From contig CBDDFS010000001.1 of NCBI GenBank assembly GCA_965227255.1, forward strand, positions 1 to 64,000: DNA of 64,000 nucleotides. Direction: 5' to 3'. The translations under genes were made by a program, and so were the position numbers. The notes under the pieces were generated by a model. The model was not told the DNA's origin. It worked only from the letters and a program-made list of their open reading frames with translations, and did no database searches. Positions 1 to 8,723 of this stretch are shown piece after piece. Positions within the stretch are counted from its first letter, which is position 1. Each line of letters begins with the position of its first letter. The DNA is from CBDDFS01 sp965227255 (GTDB lineage Bacteria; Bacteroidota; Bacteroidia; Flavobacteriales_E; Vicingaceae).

Positions 1-1334
1 TTGTGCTTATCAATATCCATCGCCGTGACAAACTGATAGGATATGTATCCATTCAAACGACCGGGATAATAATAAGGACCCGCCGGGTTTTCAGGATCAA
101 TACGGATCACTCCTCCTCCATATACTCCTGCCCAAATGAATCCATTTTCATCCATCTCCAGGAATTGCACATTGTTACCTATAAATCGATTGTTCTCTTC
201 ATTGATATAAGAATAATTGGCTACGCCGTCAATCTCTTCAATAATGGTTATACCATGAGAAGTACCTACCCATGTTCGACCTTTACGATCTTTCTGAACG
301 GCCCAAACCTGGTTATTCGATATTCCATTCTTTTCTGTGTAAGAAACAAAGTGTTCCCCTTTAAATAGATACAGGCCATTCTCTTTAGTCCCTATAAGCA
401 TATTACCTTCCATGTCCTGCATAATTGCAAATATGCTGAGGTCGGGAAGTCCGTTTTGAGTATTAAAAGTCTTTATTCTGTTGTTCGCATCGATAGCACT
501 CACACCACCGCCCCAGGTACCGGCCCAAACTCTGCCTTCAGCATCTTCAGACAAACAACTGATCCAGTTCCCTGCCAGACCATGTCTGACATCAAAAAAA
601 TCAATCTTCCTGGTTTCAGCATTCTGCTTGTAAAGTCCTCCATTGTACGTTCCATACCATATATTCTTCTTTGAATCCTGATATAGGGTTGTGAATTGAA
701 AGAATGTTGATAAATTCTCAGGTGCGTAGTTTTCAAATTTGTCTTCAGACCCCATGTATCTTCGGATACCGGCATCTGTAACAAAGAGTAACTCACCATC
801 GATCATGGCAATATCAAAAACACCTTCGCTCAATCCCTGCTGACTTGCAAAGCGATTGAATTCCATCTTCTCTCCTTCAGCAAACTGTGGATTATTAATT
901 CGCATAACACCATTTCCCGCAGTAGAAATCCAGATCCTTCCTTTATCGTCTTCCATCACATCCGTTATATCACGATCCAATTTGATCGAGTCAAAAGATA
1001 TGGTGAGGAATTCGCCATTTTTGTATCTACTCACGCCACCCAGAAGGTGTCCAAACCAAATTGTACCGGAAGTATCCTGATAAAGACATCGGGCACCATT
1101 TCCTGCAATACCATCCTTTATTGAATAGTTCTTGAAGGTGTTTCCATCAAAAAGAGAAATGCCCGTTTTATTGCCGATCCAGATGTCTCCATTGTCGTCC
1201 TGTGTAGCGCAGTATACGGTAGACTGACTCAGGCCATCTTTGACACCATAGTTGTCGAAATAATATGTCTGAGAAAAAAGAGGAAGGCCTATCAAAAGAA
1301 AGGCCCACAAAAAGAAATTGCACTTAATCGTCAT
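1..1334 (-). CDS. Reg_prop beta-propeller sensor protein, N-terminal part (cut by window edge)
   Basis: Reading leftward from an ATG at 1334 the frame stays open for 444 codons to the window edge, so the C-terminus is missing. The protein begins with a signal peptide (hydrophobic FFLWAFLLIGLPLFS, cleavage near SQ). It then has about eight two-component-regulator propeller repeats of the form D-x-x-G-x-(I/V)-W-(I/V/A)-G-T, for example DNGDIWIGNKTGIS and DAEGRVWAGTWGGGVS. In Bacteroidota such periplasmic propellers usually precede a Y_Y_Y domain and then a membrane-bound histidine kinase or a LuxR/AraC output module; that part lies outside the window, so the output type is unknown. It lies 59 bases downstream of the TPR-caspase gene on the same strand. 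A strong inverted repeat surrounds the start codon. Confidence 0.85.
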   Translation of the reverse strand, partial: MTIKCNFFLWAFLLIGLPLFSQTYYFDNYGVKDGLSQSTVYCATQDDNGDIWIGNKTGISLFDGNTFKNYSIKDGIAGNGARCLYQDTSGTIWFGHLLGGVSRYKNGEFLTISFDSIKLDRDITDVMEDDKGRIWISTAGNGVMRINNPQFAEGEKMEFNRFASQQGLSEGVFDIAMIDGELLFVTDAGIRRYMGSEDKFENYAPENLSTFFQFTTLYQDSKKNIWYGTYNGGLYKQNAETRKIDFFDVRHGLAGNWISCLSEDAEGRVWAGTWGGGVSAIDANNRIKTFNTQNGLPDLSIFAIMQDMEGNMLIGTKENGLYLFKGEHFVSYTEKNGISNNQVWAVQKDRKGRTWVGTSHGITIIEEIDGVANYSYINEENNRFIGNNVQFLEMDENGFIWAGVYGGGVIRIDPENPAGPYYYPGRLNGYISYQFVTAMDIDKH

Positions 1335-1357
1335 AGTGGTCGATTTAAGTGCAATTT
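1315..1357 (-). promoter_or_regulatory. Inverted repeat enclosing the start codon of the sensor gene
   Basis: Arms 1315-1330 and 1341-1357 are complementary over 16 bp with one bulged base. The loop of about 10 bases contains the ATG (1332-1334) of the leftward sensor gene. On the leftward transcript the second arm is followed by a T-rich run (TTTCTTTTT). The element could therefore be a terminator of the upstream TPR-caspase gene, a translational occluder, or both. Confidence 0.5.
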
Positions 1358-1393
1358 AAAAGAATGTTTTGAAAATCAGAACACTCCGAGCTC

Positions 1394-3745
1394 TTATCTT
1401 TTCATAAAGAAGAATGTCCCGTTTTCATCTTCGAAACCTGCGATCTTTCCAAACTTTGGTTTTTGACTTCCACCTTTGGTCACAGCTTCCGTTACTTTGG
1501 AAACAATTTTTTCTATCGGAATGCATTCATCTGGGTTGTTCATCAATGAATTAGCGAATGTTTTTGTGAACTGTGAATCATCAGATGCCAATTCATATCC
1601 AGCTGACGAGAAAACCTGTGAAGATTTAAACCTTGTTGACTCCCAATCATTACAAGACTTCTGTCCAGGCGTTGATCTCATTGCCTGGTAAAATGACGGA
1701 CCCGATTCACAAGCATCTGTAATAACCAGTGTGTGGGTGATATACTTCGAATAAGACTGCATGGCTGCTTTCAATGAGTTGATATTGAAATAAGTGAATT
1801 CATCATCCCTTCTGGCATCGACCGGAATCCAGTATCCGGTTTCATTCAAGAATTTTCCGTGACCGGCATACCACACCAAAAGAGAGTTCACGTGGTTACT
1901 TCTAACAAGATCTCTTAATTCAATTGAGAAGAACTTTTCAAAATCCGACTTCGTCATGTCTTTCTTCCTGATGATGTTGTGAATCTCATAATTCGCTAAT
2001 GCCTGCTTCATTGTTCTTACATCCTTGGATGGTCCTTCCAGACTGGCAAAATTTTGGTAGTTAGCATTCTCTATAAAAACAACCCATGTTTTTCCCATCG
2101 GATTGTTCGCCGCAATGATGGCTCCTTCTCTGTTGAAAGTAAACCTCTGAATTGTGGTATTATCGTATACGTCGGTGGCTGTGATAGTGATGGCTCCCTT
2201 ATTCGTAATGTTCAAGGTGGCGGAGAAAGAAGGGTTCTTTGCATCAACAACATAACTGGCTGTTGCTCCATCAATCGTAATACTCTTGATCAAACTCTCA
2301 TCTTCAATTCTACCCTCGATGTACAGCGAAGGTTCGTTGTTGTCGAGGTAAATCTCTCCATCATCCGAAGCATAAGGAGCAAGAATTCGAACCACCGGAG
2401 AATCAATTTCTGTTTCAATTAGATCATAGTTTAATACAGCTCGATTTTCATAAACATCTTCAACGATCAATTCAAAAGACATTTTTTCTTTCGGGTGAAC
2501 TCTGAATTTAAATTCAGGATTCAATTCTTCTTTTTCGAATGGCACACTTACTCCGTCTACCTGAATTATTTTAATATCACTCTTATCCTGAACCTGAGCA
2601 TGAATAAGTACTTCTAATAAATTCATTGGTACCGGAACTTTTAATCCTTCAACTCCGGAAGGTTGATGGAAAATAATCTGTGGATGCTCGGATTCCCTGT
2701 TCAATTCAAACAGCCTTTTAGAAGCTTCTTCATGCAATTCCTTAGCTCGAGCATCATAAGGGGCAAGAACTAAAAGAGCTTCGTAGTCCTCCATTGCGGC
2801 TTCATAATTCGTGCTTGTTTCGTAAGCATAAGCTCTGGCATAAAGTGCTTCAAAATTGTCAGGATCATCTACAATTACTTTTGTGAAATCATTGATGGCT
2901 CCCTGTGACTGACCGAAGTCGTTATAATATGTTCCTCTCTGAACATATATGGCATTCTTCTCAGCCGGAGTGGCCAAAAGCAATGCCTGAGAAAGATCAT
3001 TGATGGCATTTGGATAGTCGACCTTTGCCTTATAAACTTCCGCTCTGGCTACGAAGATCTTAGCGCTCTTATTGTCAACTTCGATTCCTTCATTAACTGT
3101 CGCCATGGCTTCGTCGGTTTTACCTAAATGAACCTGGGCATTCGCCAGTGCAACATATGTGTCAATGTTCGCTTTATCATACTTCAAGGCTTTTTCGAAA
3201 TCAAATTCGGCTTTACCCCAATCCTCAAGTTTGATGCACACTTCTCCGTGAAGGAAATAAGTTCTGACACTCTTTTCAGCATCTACAACCTGATCAGCAA
3301 CTTCAAGGGCATTTTGGTATTGGTCGAGAGCAATGTACGATTCAGATTTGGTGATCAGAGCCTCTTTGTAATTCCCTTTCTTTTCGAGTGCTTTATTTGA
3401 AAATTCCAGACCTTTCTTGGGTTGGTCCATCATCAAATGCAATCGCGCCAATTGATAATAATACTCTTCTTCATCCGGATCAAAAGTTGACGCTCTGTTA
3501 TAATCTTCAATGGCATCATTGATCTTGAACATTTTCTCTGAAACTCTGGCTCTGGCCACATAAGCTTCTACATATTTCGGATCTAAATCAAGTGCCTTGG
3601 TGAACTGATCATGAGCATCCATATAGCTCTTCGACTCCTCAAATTCTTCACCGGTCTTCATGTATTTCTTTGGTGACTGGGCGAAGAGACCAAATGAGAA
3701 GGTCAGCAATGCAAGTAATAGGGTGTAGTTTTGTAGCGTCTTCAT
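1394..3745 (-). CDS. Secreted TPR-repeat protein with C-terminal caspase (peptidase C14) domain
   Basis: Start taken at the ATG at 3745 (MKTLQNYTLLLALL...), which gives a clean signal peptide ending near FAQ; the frame extends 15 bases further only to a TTG. Residues about 30-340 form roughly nine tetratricopeptide repeats (A-x-x-x-x-A at 34-residue spacing). A middle section of beta-rich, Ig-like character follows. Residues about 560-783 are a caspase-like domain, with the catalytic dyad visible as His629 in LVWYAGHGKF and Cys679 in VITDACESG. In the C14 family these cleave after Arg/Lys or Asp; no substrate can be inferred. Export with a protease domain suggests action in the periplasm or outside the cell. 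It is followed by the reg_prop sensor on the same strand. Confidence 0.85.
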   Translation of the reverse strand: MKTLQNYTLLLALLTFSFGLFAQSPKKYMKTGEEFEESKSYMDAHDQFTKALDLDPKYVEAYVARARVSEKMFKINDAIEDYNRASTFDPDEEEYYYQLARLHLMMDQPKKGLEFSNKALEKKGNYKEALITKSESYIALDQYQNALEVADQVVDAEKSVRTYFLHGEVCIKLEDWGKAEFDFEKALKYDKANIDTYVALANAQVHLGKTDEAMATVNEGIEVDNKSAKIFVARAEVYKAKVDYPNAINDLSQALLLATPAEKNAIYVQRGTYYNDFGQSQGAINDFTKVIVDDPDNFEALYARAYAYETSTNYEAAMEDYEALLVLAPYDARAKELHEEASKRLFELNRESEHPQIIFHQPSGVEGLKVPVPMNLLEVLIHAQVQDKSDIKIIQVDGVSVPFEKEELNPEFKFRVHPKEKMSFELIVEDVYENRAVLNYDLIETEIDSPVVRILAPYASDDGEIYLDNNEPSLYIEGRIEDESLIKSITIDGATASYVVDAKNPSFSATLNITNKGAITITATDVYDNTTIQRFTFNREGAIIAANNPMGKTWVVFIENANYQNFASLEGPSKDVRTMKQALANYEIHNIIRKKDMTKSDFEKFFSIELRDLVRSNHVNSLLVWYAGHGKFLNETGYWIPVDARRDDEFTYFNINSLKAAMQSYSKYITHTLVITDACESGPSFYQAMRSTPGQKSCNDWESTRFKSSQVFSSAGYELASDDSQFTKTFANSLMNNPDECIPIEKIVSKVTEAVTKGGSQKPKFGKIAGFEDENGTFFFMKR

Positions 3746-3838
3746 TGTGCCTGGATTCAATTTCTAACTTAAATTTCCGTTCTTTGAGTATACGAAGATT
3801 CAGACCAAGGGTTCTGAAAAAGCTAAAATTAAGAATAA

Positions 3839-4438
3839 ATGGAGATTTGCAAAGTAGCTGGCCTACTGGCACTACTCTTCTTTCTTAAGCCTCTGACAAC
3901 GAATGCACAAGAAGGTGAAAGAAATTATGAGTTAAGCACAGAGAAATCAAAAATCACATGGAAAGGGCAAAGAGGAGATGAGCCTTTTTCCGGAAAATTG
4001 AAAATCAGGGAGGGCTATATCCAATTAAAAGATGATGATCTCACACAGACCGTAGTTTTCGCCGACATGGGAAGTATTGATTGCAAGTCATGTGGAGATC
4101 AGGAGACATCTGAAGACATCATGATCTATGCCAGATCAAAAAGGTTTCTGAATGTGGATGTAATGAGTTTCGCTACCTTCAAAATGTTCAAATCTGAAAA
4201 ATATAAAGGTGAAGACGACTATGATTATCAGATCGAAGGTCAACTCACTATAATCGGGTATTCTCAGACTATTACCATACCGGTAAGTGTTAAAGAAAAG
4301 AAAGGAAAGATCTACGCCCAGGGTGATTTTACTTTGAATCGGGCTTTATGGAATCTTAACAACCCTACGATTGAGAATCCCGAATTATATATGGATCAAA
4401 CCATTATGCTAAATATATACCTGGAAGGAGATCTTTAA
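3839..4438 (+). CDS. YceI-like domain protein, secreted
   Basis: 199 aa with an N-terminal signal peptide (CKVAGLLALLFFLKPLTTNAQ). The mature part resembles the YceI lipocalin-like beta barrel: an opening Y-x-L-x-x-x-x-S-x-I-x-W segment, a KRFLNVDVMSFATFK strand pair corresponding to the usual 'F-d-a-x-x-y-P-x-a-t-F' region, then GQLTIIGYSQTITIPV matching the G-x-L-T-i-x-G-x-T-x-x-v-x-x-P signature. The family binds isoprenoid lipids. An internal CKSC motif (residues about 82-85) is not a usual family feature. It is divergent from the TPR-caspase gene (about 93-base spacer) and convergent with hutH. Confidence 0.7.
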   Translation: MEICKVAGLLALLFFLKPLTTNAQEGERNYELSTEKSKITWKGQRGDEPFSGKLKIREGYIQLKDDDLTQTVVFADMGSIDCKSCGDQETSEDIMIYARSKRFLNVDVMSFATFKMFKSEKYKGEDDYDYQIEGQLTIIGYSQTITIPVSVKEKKGKIYAQGDFTLNRALWNLNNPTIENPELYMDQTIMLNIYLEGDL

Positions 4439-4465
4439 GATTCTGTAATTCGTGGATAATCAGAT

Positions 4466-5956
4466 CTAATTCACCACATCTTTTCTCTGGACAAATGCCT
4501 CTGCTTTCTTCATTAGTAGATGCCACTCATCATCTTTCTCCTGAAAAGGCACTTCCTTTCGAAATTTGGTGAGGTAATCCTCTACTTTAGGAGATGACTT
4601 TTTAGGTCTTCTGAATTCAATGGCTTGCCCCGCATTCATCAACTCAATAGCCAGCACTCTTCGATAGTTCTTAAGAATTCTCAAGCATTTAATTGCTGAA
4701 TTTGCCCCCATACTCACATGATCTTCCTGACCATTAGAACTATCAATGGTATCCACAGAGGCCGGAGTACATAGTTGTTTATTCTGACTCACTATAGATG
4801 CCGCTGTATACTGAGGTATCATGTAACCAGAATGCAAGCCCGGATTTGGGGTAAGGAATGCCGGCAAACCTCTTGTTCCCGAAATCAATTTAAATACCCT
4901 TCTTTCAGAAATGCTCGACAATTCGGCAATAGCAATAGCTAGAAAGTCAAGGATCAATGCGAGAGGCTGTCCGTGAAAATTTCCTGCCGATATGATCTTG
5001 TCTTCATCGGGAAAAATCATTGGATTATCCGTGACTGAATTTATTTCTCTTTCAAGAACTTCCAGCGCATGGTATACAGCATCTCTTGAAGCACCATGAA
5101 CCTGCGGAATACATCTGAATGAATATGGATCCTGCACGTATTCTTTATCTGCATGTGCGATCTCACTTTCGGCCAGGATTTCCCGAATATATTTTGCCGT
5201 ATTGATCTGTCCGCGATGAGGTCTGATGTCCTGAATCTCTTTTGAGAATGGACTCATTACACAATCGTACGAGTCGAGTGAAAGGCTGGTGATAACATCG
5301 GAATGCTTCAACAGATCTTTCATGTTAAGAAGGATGTGGGTGGTATAGGCCGACATGAATTGGGTTCCGTTCAATAAGGCCAGACCTTCTTTTGCTCCCA
5401 ATTCCAGAGGTTTGAGATCAAATGACTTTAAAACTTCCGCAGAACTTTTTCTTTCTCCTTTAAACCATACCTCTCCCCGATTTATCAATGGAAGTGATAA
5501 ATGTGCTAAAGGTGCCAGATCACCGGAAGCTCCAAGGGATCCCTGTTCGTATATCACCGGAATGATATTGTTGTTGAACATGAAAATGAGTCTTTCCAGA
5601 GTCTCTAATCTTATACCTGAATATCCCTTGGCCAGATTGTAGATCTTCAGCAATAGCATGATCTTGCTGATCTCCTCCGAAACAATATCACCTGTTCCAC
5701 AAGCGTGAGAAATGACAAGATTAACCTGCAACTCAGAAATAGCTTCTTTAGAAATGCTTGTATCACAAAGTGATCCGAAACCAGTATTCACACCATAAAT
5801 TGGCTTCTCTGAAGTTTCTATTGCATTCTCCAGATATGAACGACACTTCACAACGGCATCGATCATTTCCTGGTGAAGAGAAATTTCACTTCCTGATTCG
5901 AGAATTTGTCTCAGGGTTTCAATACGGACTTCTTCTTTCCTTATTTCGTAAGACAT
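4466..5956 (-). CDS. hutH: Histidine ammonia-lyase
   Basis: 496 aa, normal length for the family. It converts L-histidine to trans-urocanate and ammonia, the first step of histidine degradation. The electrophilic MIO cofactor forms from Ala143-Ser144-Gly145 in GSLGASGDLAPLAHL, in the canonical position. TGFGSL near residue 58 and the QEDHVSMG motif are also present. It is the last gene of a tight leftward run pyrC-hisS-hutH; only one base separates it from hisS. None of hutU, hutI or hutG lies in this window, so the rest of the pathway must be elsewhere or absent. Confidence 0.95.
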   Translation of the reverse strand: MSYEIRKEEVRIETLRQILESGSEISLHQEMIDAVVKCRSYLENAIETSEKPIYGVNTGFGSLCDTSISKEAISELQVNLVISHACGTGDIVSEEISKIMLLLKIYNLAKGYSGIRLETLERLIFMFNNNIIPVIYEQGSLGASGDLAPLAHLSLPLINRGEVWFKGERKSSAEVLKSFDLKPLELGAKEGLALLNGTQFMSAYTTHILLNMKDLLKHSDVITSLSLDSYDCVMSPFSKEIQDIRPHRGQINTAKYIREILAESEIAHADKEYVQDPYSFRCIPQVHGASRDAVYHALEVLEREINSVTDNPMIFPDEDKIISAGNFHGQPLALILDFLAIAIAELSSISERRVFKLISGTRGLPAFLTPNPGLHSGYMIPQYTAASIVSQNKQLCTPASVDTIDSSNGQEDHVSMGANSAIKCLRILKNYRRVLAIELMNAGQAIEFRRPKKSSPKVEDYLTKFRKEVPFQEKDDEWHLLMKKAEAFVQRKDVVN

Positions 5957-5957
5957 T

Positions 5958-7334
5958 CTATTTATTCTTTAACTCACTTACTACGTCTTCTCTTTGAACC
6001 TCTTTTTGGTCACCCGTTGAAAGGTTTTTAATACTGAAGACATTTCTCTTCATCTCTTCGTCACCTGCCATCAGCACCAACTCAAATTGCTTTTGATCTG
6101 CATATTTAAACTGCTTTTTCAGTTTATCATTATCAGGATACAAAACGGCTGAAATATTGTTCTCCCTCAACTCTTCAAGCATCTCCAGATTGAACTTCAA
6201 AACTTCAGGACCAAAATTCATAATCAAGATACCTTTGGCTTTGGCACGCTCAGTCCATCCCTGATTTTTCATAATATCAAAGATGCGGTCAATACCAAAA
6301 CTGATGCCAATTCCCGACACATCAGGCATACCAAATATTCCTGTAAGGTCATCATATCGACCACCTCCACAAATGCTGCCAATTTGATGATCCATGGCTT
6401 TCACTTCAATAATGGCACCCGTGTAATAGTTCAAGCCTCGGGCCAGACTAAGATCAAGCTCAACCTTAGCTCTTTTAAGTCCTATTCCCTGAATGTAATC
6501 TGCGATTTCATTTAATTCTTCTATTCCCTTCAGGCCTGTATCAGAAGATCCTACAAGTTCTGAAACCGAATTGATAGATTCTTTGCTAAACGAGCTGCCT
6601 GATTTCGAAACCAGACTCTTTGCATTGTTAACCACATTCTCGCTGAATCCGGCATTGAGAAAATCCTGAGTGAGATCTTCCCATGGTTTTTTATCAAGTT
6701 TGTCGAGAATCACAGTAAATTCCTGAAACTTATCTACAATTCCATTGTGCTCGCAGAAACCGTAGAGGACCTTCCTGTTGTTCAACTTTATAACGACATT
6801 GATATCAAGTTGATCAAAGACCTTATCCATCAAGGAAACGAACTCCGCTTCATTAAGTAATGAATCCGATCCGATCACATCTGCATCACACTGAAAAAAC
6901 TCCCGGTATCTCCCCTTTTGAGGTCTGTCGGCCCTCCAAACCGGTTGAATCTGGTATCTTCTAAAAGGAAAGCTTATGTCATTTCTGTGCTGAACAACAT
7001 AACGAGCAAATGGTACGGTAAGATCATATCTGAGCGCCTTTTCAGATATCTGTGGCAGTAATTTTTCTGAATCCTTTTCCTTTAATAAGCTTTCATCTGC
7101 TTTGCTCAGATAATCACCTGAATTAAGAATCTTGAAAATAAGTTTATCTCCTTCATCTCCATACTTTCCTGTCAGAGTCTCAAGGTTCTCCACGGCAGGT
7201 GTCTCAATCTGCTCAAATCCAAAGAGCTCATATTGCATGCGGATCACATCGAAAATATGATTTCTGAGGGACATATCTTCCGGAGAAAAATCCCTCGTAC
7301 CCTTAGCTAAGCGTGGTTTAATTGAGCCAGACAT
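5958..7334 (-). CDS. hisS: Histidyl-tRNA synthetase
   Basis: 458 aa class II aminoacyl-tRNA synthetase. Motif 2 is visible as FRRYQIQPVWRADRP with GRYREFFQCD after it. The histidine-specific loop appears as LARGLNYYTGAI (Asn where Asp is usual), and motif 3 as GIGISFGIDRIF. The C-terminal anticodon-binding domain starts near AKGILIMNFG. The ATG at 7334 overlaps by one base (TGATG) the stop that pyrC would use without its frameshift, implying translational coupling to pyrC. hutH follows after one base. Confidence 0.96.
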   Translation of the reverse strand: MSGSIKPRLAKGTRDFSPEDMSLRNHIFDVIRMQYELFGFEQIETPAVENLETLTGKYGDEGDKLIFKILNSGDYLSKADESLLKEKDSEKLLPQISEKALRYDLTVPFARYVVQHRNDISFPFRRYQIQPVWRADRPQKGRYREFFQCDADVIGSDSLLNEAEFVSLMDKVFDQLDINVVIKLNNRKVLYGFCEHNGIVDKFQEFTVILDKLDKKPWEDLTQDFLNAGFSENVVNNAKSLVSKSGSSFSKESINSVSELVGSSDTGLKGIEELNEIADYIQGIGLKRAKVELDLSLARGLNYYTGAIIEVKAMDHQIGSICGGGRYDDLTGIFGMPDVSGIGISFGIDRIFDIMKNQGWTERAKAKGILIMNFGPEVLKFNLEMLEELRENNISAVLYPDNDKLKKQFKYADQKQFELVLMAGDEEMKRNVFSIKNLSTGDQKEVQREDVVSELKNK

Positions 7335-8640
7335 CAGGCAATATTAAATTGATATTTCGGATTAAAGAACTTCATGACTTTTCCCGGCAATTCGGCTCCG
7401 AGAAAGATATTGTTGTGACTTAAACTGGCCAAGTCCGTGTCATCGATTCGGTGCGGACCAAAATTTCTGTCGAGCAGTATGGCGTTAAAAGGACTTCCTT
7501 TCTAAGACTTCCGAATCTACTTTCAATTCCCATATATTTTGCAGGGCCGGTTGAGAATACATCAACCAGTCTTTTCTCATCTATCTTGCCATTTCTAAGT
7601 AGATCAAGAAGAACAAGAATAGAGGTTTCCATGCCAGTAGTTCCAAATGCCGCTTTTTCAAAATCGTGTCCCTTTTCTGATTCTGCATGCGGAGCATGAT
7701 CAGTGGCTACAAAGGCAATTTGTCCATTGGCAAGGGCATTTTGCATCGCGATCTTATCCGGAACATCTCTTAACGGAGGATTCATCTTAAAGTATGTATT
7801 GTCCTCAGGAATCTCTTCGTACGTGAAATACAAATGATGAGGTGTCACTTCACATGAAACATTGAGTCCTTCTTTTTTCGCTTCAGCCAGCAACTCTACA
7901 GATTTAGCAAGCGAAATATGAAGCACATGATATCTGGCATCCGGAGTCTTTCTAAGCTCCCTGATATCTCGTGCAACCATCTCATATTCTGCTGCGGCCG
8001 GATAGAATGGTATGTTTAGTTTCTTTTGTGTAGATCCACCGGCAAGTACACCACCATGGCCTTTGAATTCGGCGTGCTGTGAGACTGGAATATCATATTT
8101 CTTTGCTGCTTTAAAGACCTGATCCATGATCTCATCACTCTCCACTCCCAGACCATCATCGGTAAATGTTTTTACACCCCATTCAGCCAATGCATCAATA
8201 TTGGTCATGCTTTCCCCTTTCATAGCATTTGTAATGCAACCGCTCAGGTATACTTCAACACCTGTATTCTCAATGGCAGGCTTCATCTCTTCCATGGCCA
8301 TTTCACAAACTTCCACGCTATCTGTTGGAGGGTTGGTGTTAGGCATATTTAAAACGGCTCCATATCCTCCCTGTATGGCAGCTCTTAATCCTGTTTCAGG
8401 AGTTTCCTTATGAGTCTGACCGGGTACTCTAAGATGAACATGGGCATCAACCCCCGACGGTAATAAAACCTGATTCGATGCATCTATAGTGGTTATTTCC
8501 GGTAGATCACTTCCATTTTTGAAAACATCAGAAATTACCCCATTCTCTACAACTATATGAGCTTCTCGTTCAATAGCATCGTGATTCCATAATTCAGCGT
8601 TCTTGATCAGAAATAAATCGGGCAGTTTTGTTTTATCCAT
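7334..8640 (-). CDS. pyrC: Dihydroorotase (class I), C-terminus frameshifted
   Basis: Zinc-dependent amidohydrolase that closes carbamoyl-aspartate to dihydroorotate in pyrimidine synthesis. The metal-binding His-x-His is in DAHVHLRVPG near the N-terminus; the ATDHAPH motif lies in the last third. I use the ATG at 8640 rather than the TTG at 8652. As sequenced, the frame runs out at 7420 with a foreign tail (KEVLLTPYCSTEILVRT...). Shifting by one base at the A3 run 7499-7501 restores a family-like tail: RKGSPFNAILLD, then NNIFLGAELPGKV, ending NIA. That frame stops at 7334-7336 in a TGATG overlap with hisS. One base is probably missing from the run. The coordinates given are those of the restored gene. 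Confidence 0.9.
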
Positions 8641-8665
8641 TTTGGTATTCAAAGGGTTAAAAATA

Positions 8666-8704
8666 AAAATCTCACCATCAATACTGAACCGATGGTGAGA
8701 TTTT
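8666..8704 (-). terminator. Intrinsic terminator of pckA
   Basis: A perfect inverted repeat (arms 8666-8679 and 8691-8704, core CTCACCATC/GATGGTGAG, loop 11) lies 20 bases past the pckA stop. On the leftward transcript it is followed by TTTTTATTTTT. It separates pckA from the pyrC-hisS-hutH unit. Confidence 0.85.
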
Positions 8705-8723
8705 CAATGTGTTCATTTTTATT

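Noticed and set aside
500..799. 99-codon leftward frame inside the reg_prop sensor gene.
   Set aside because: It is an out-of-frame shadow. The true frame through this stretch continues from 1334 to the window edge with propeller repeats.
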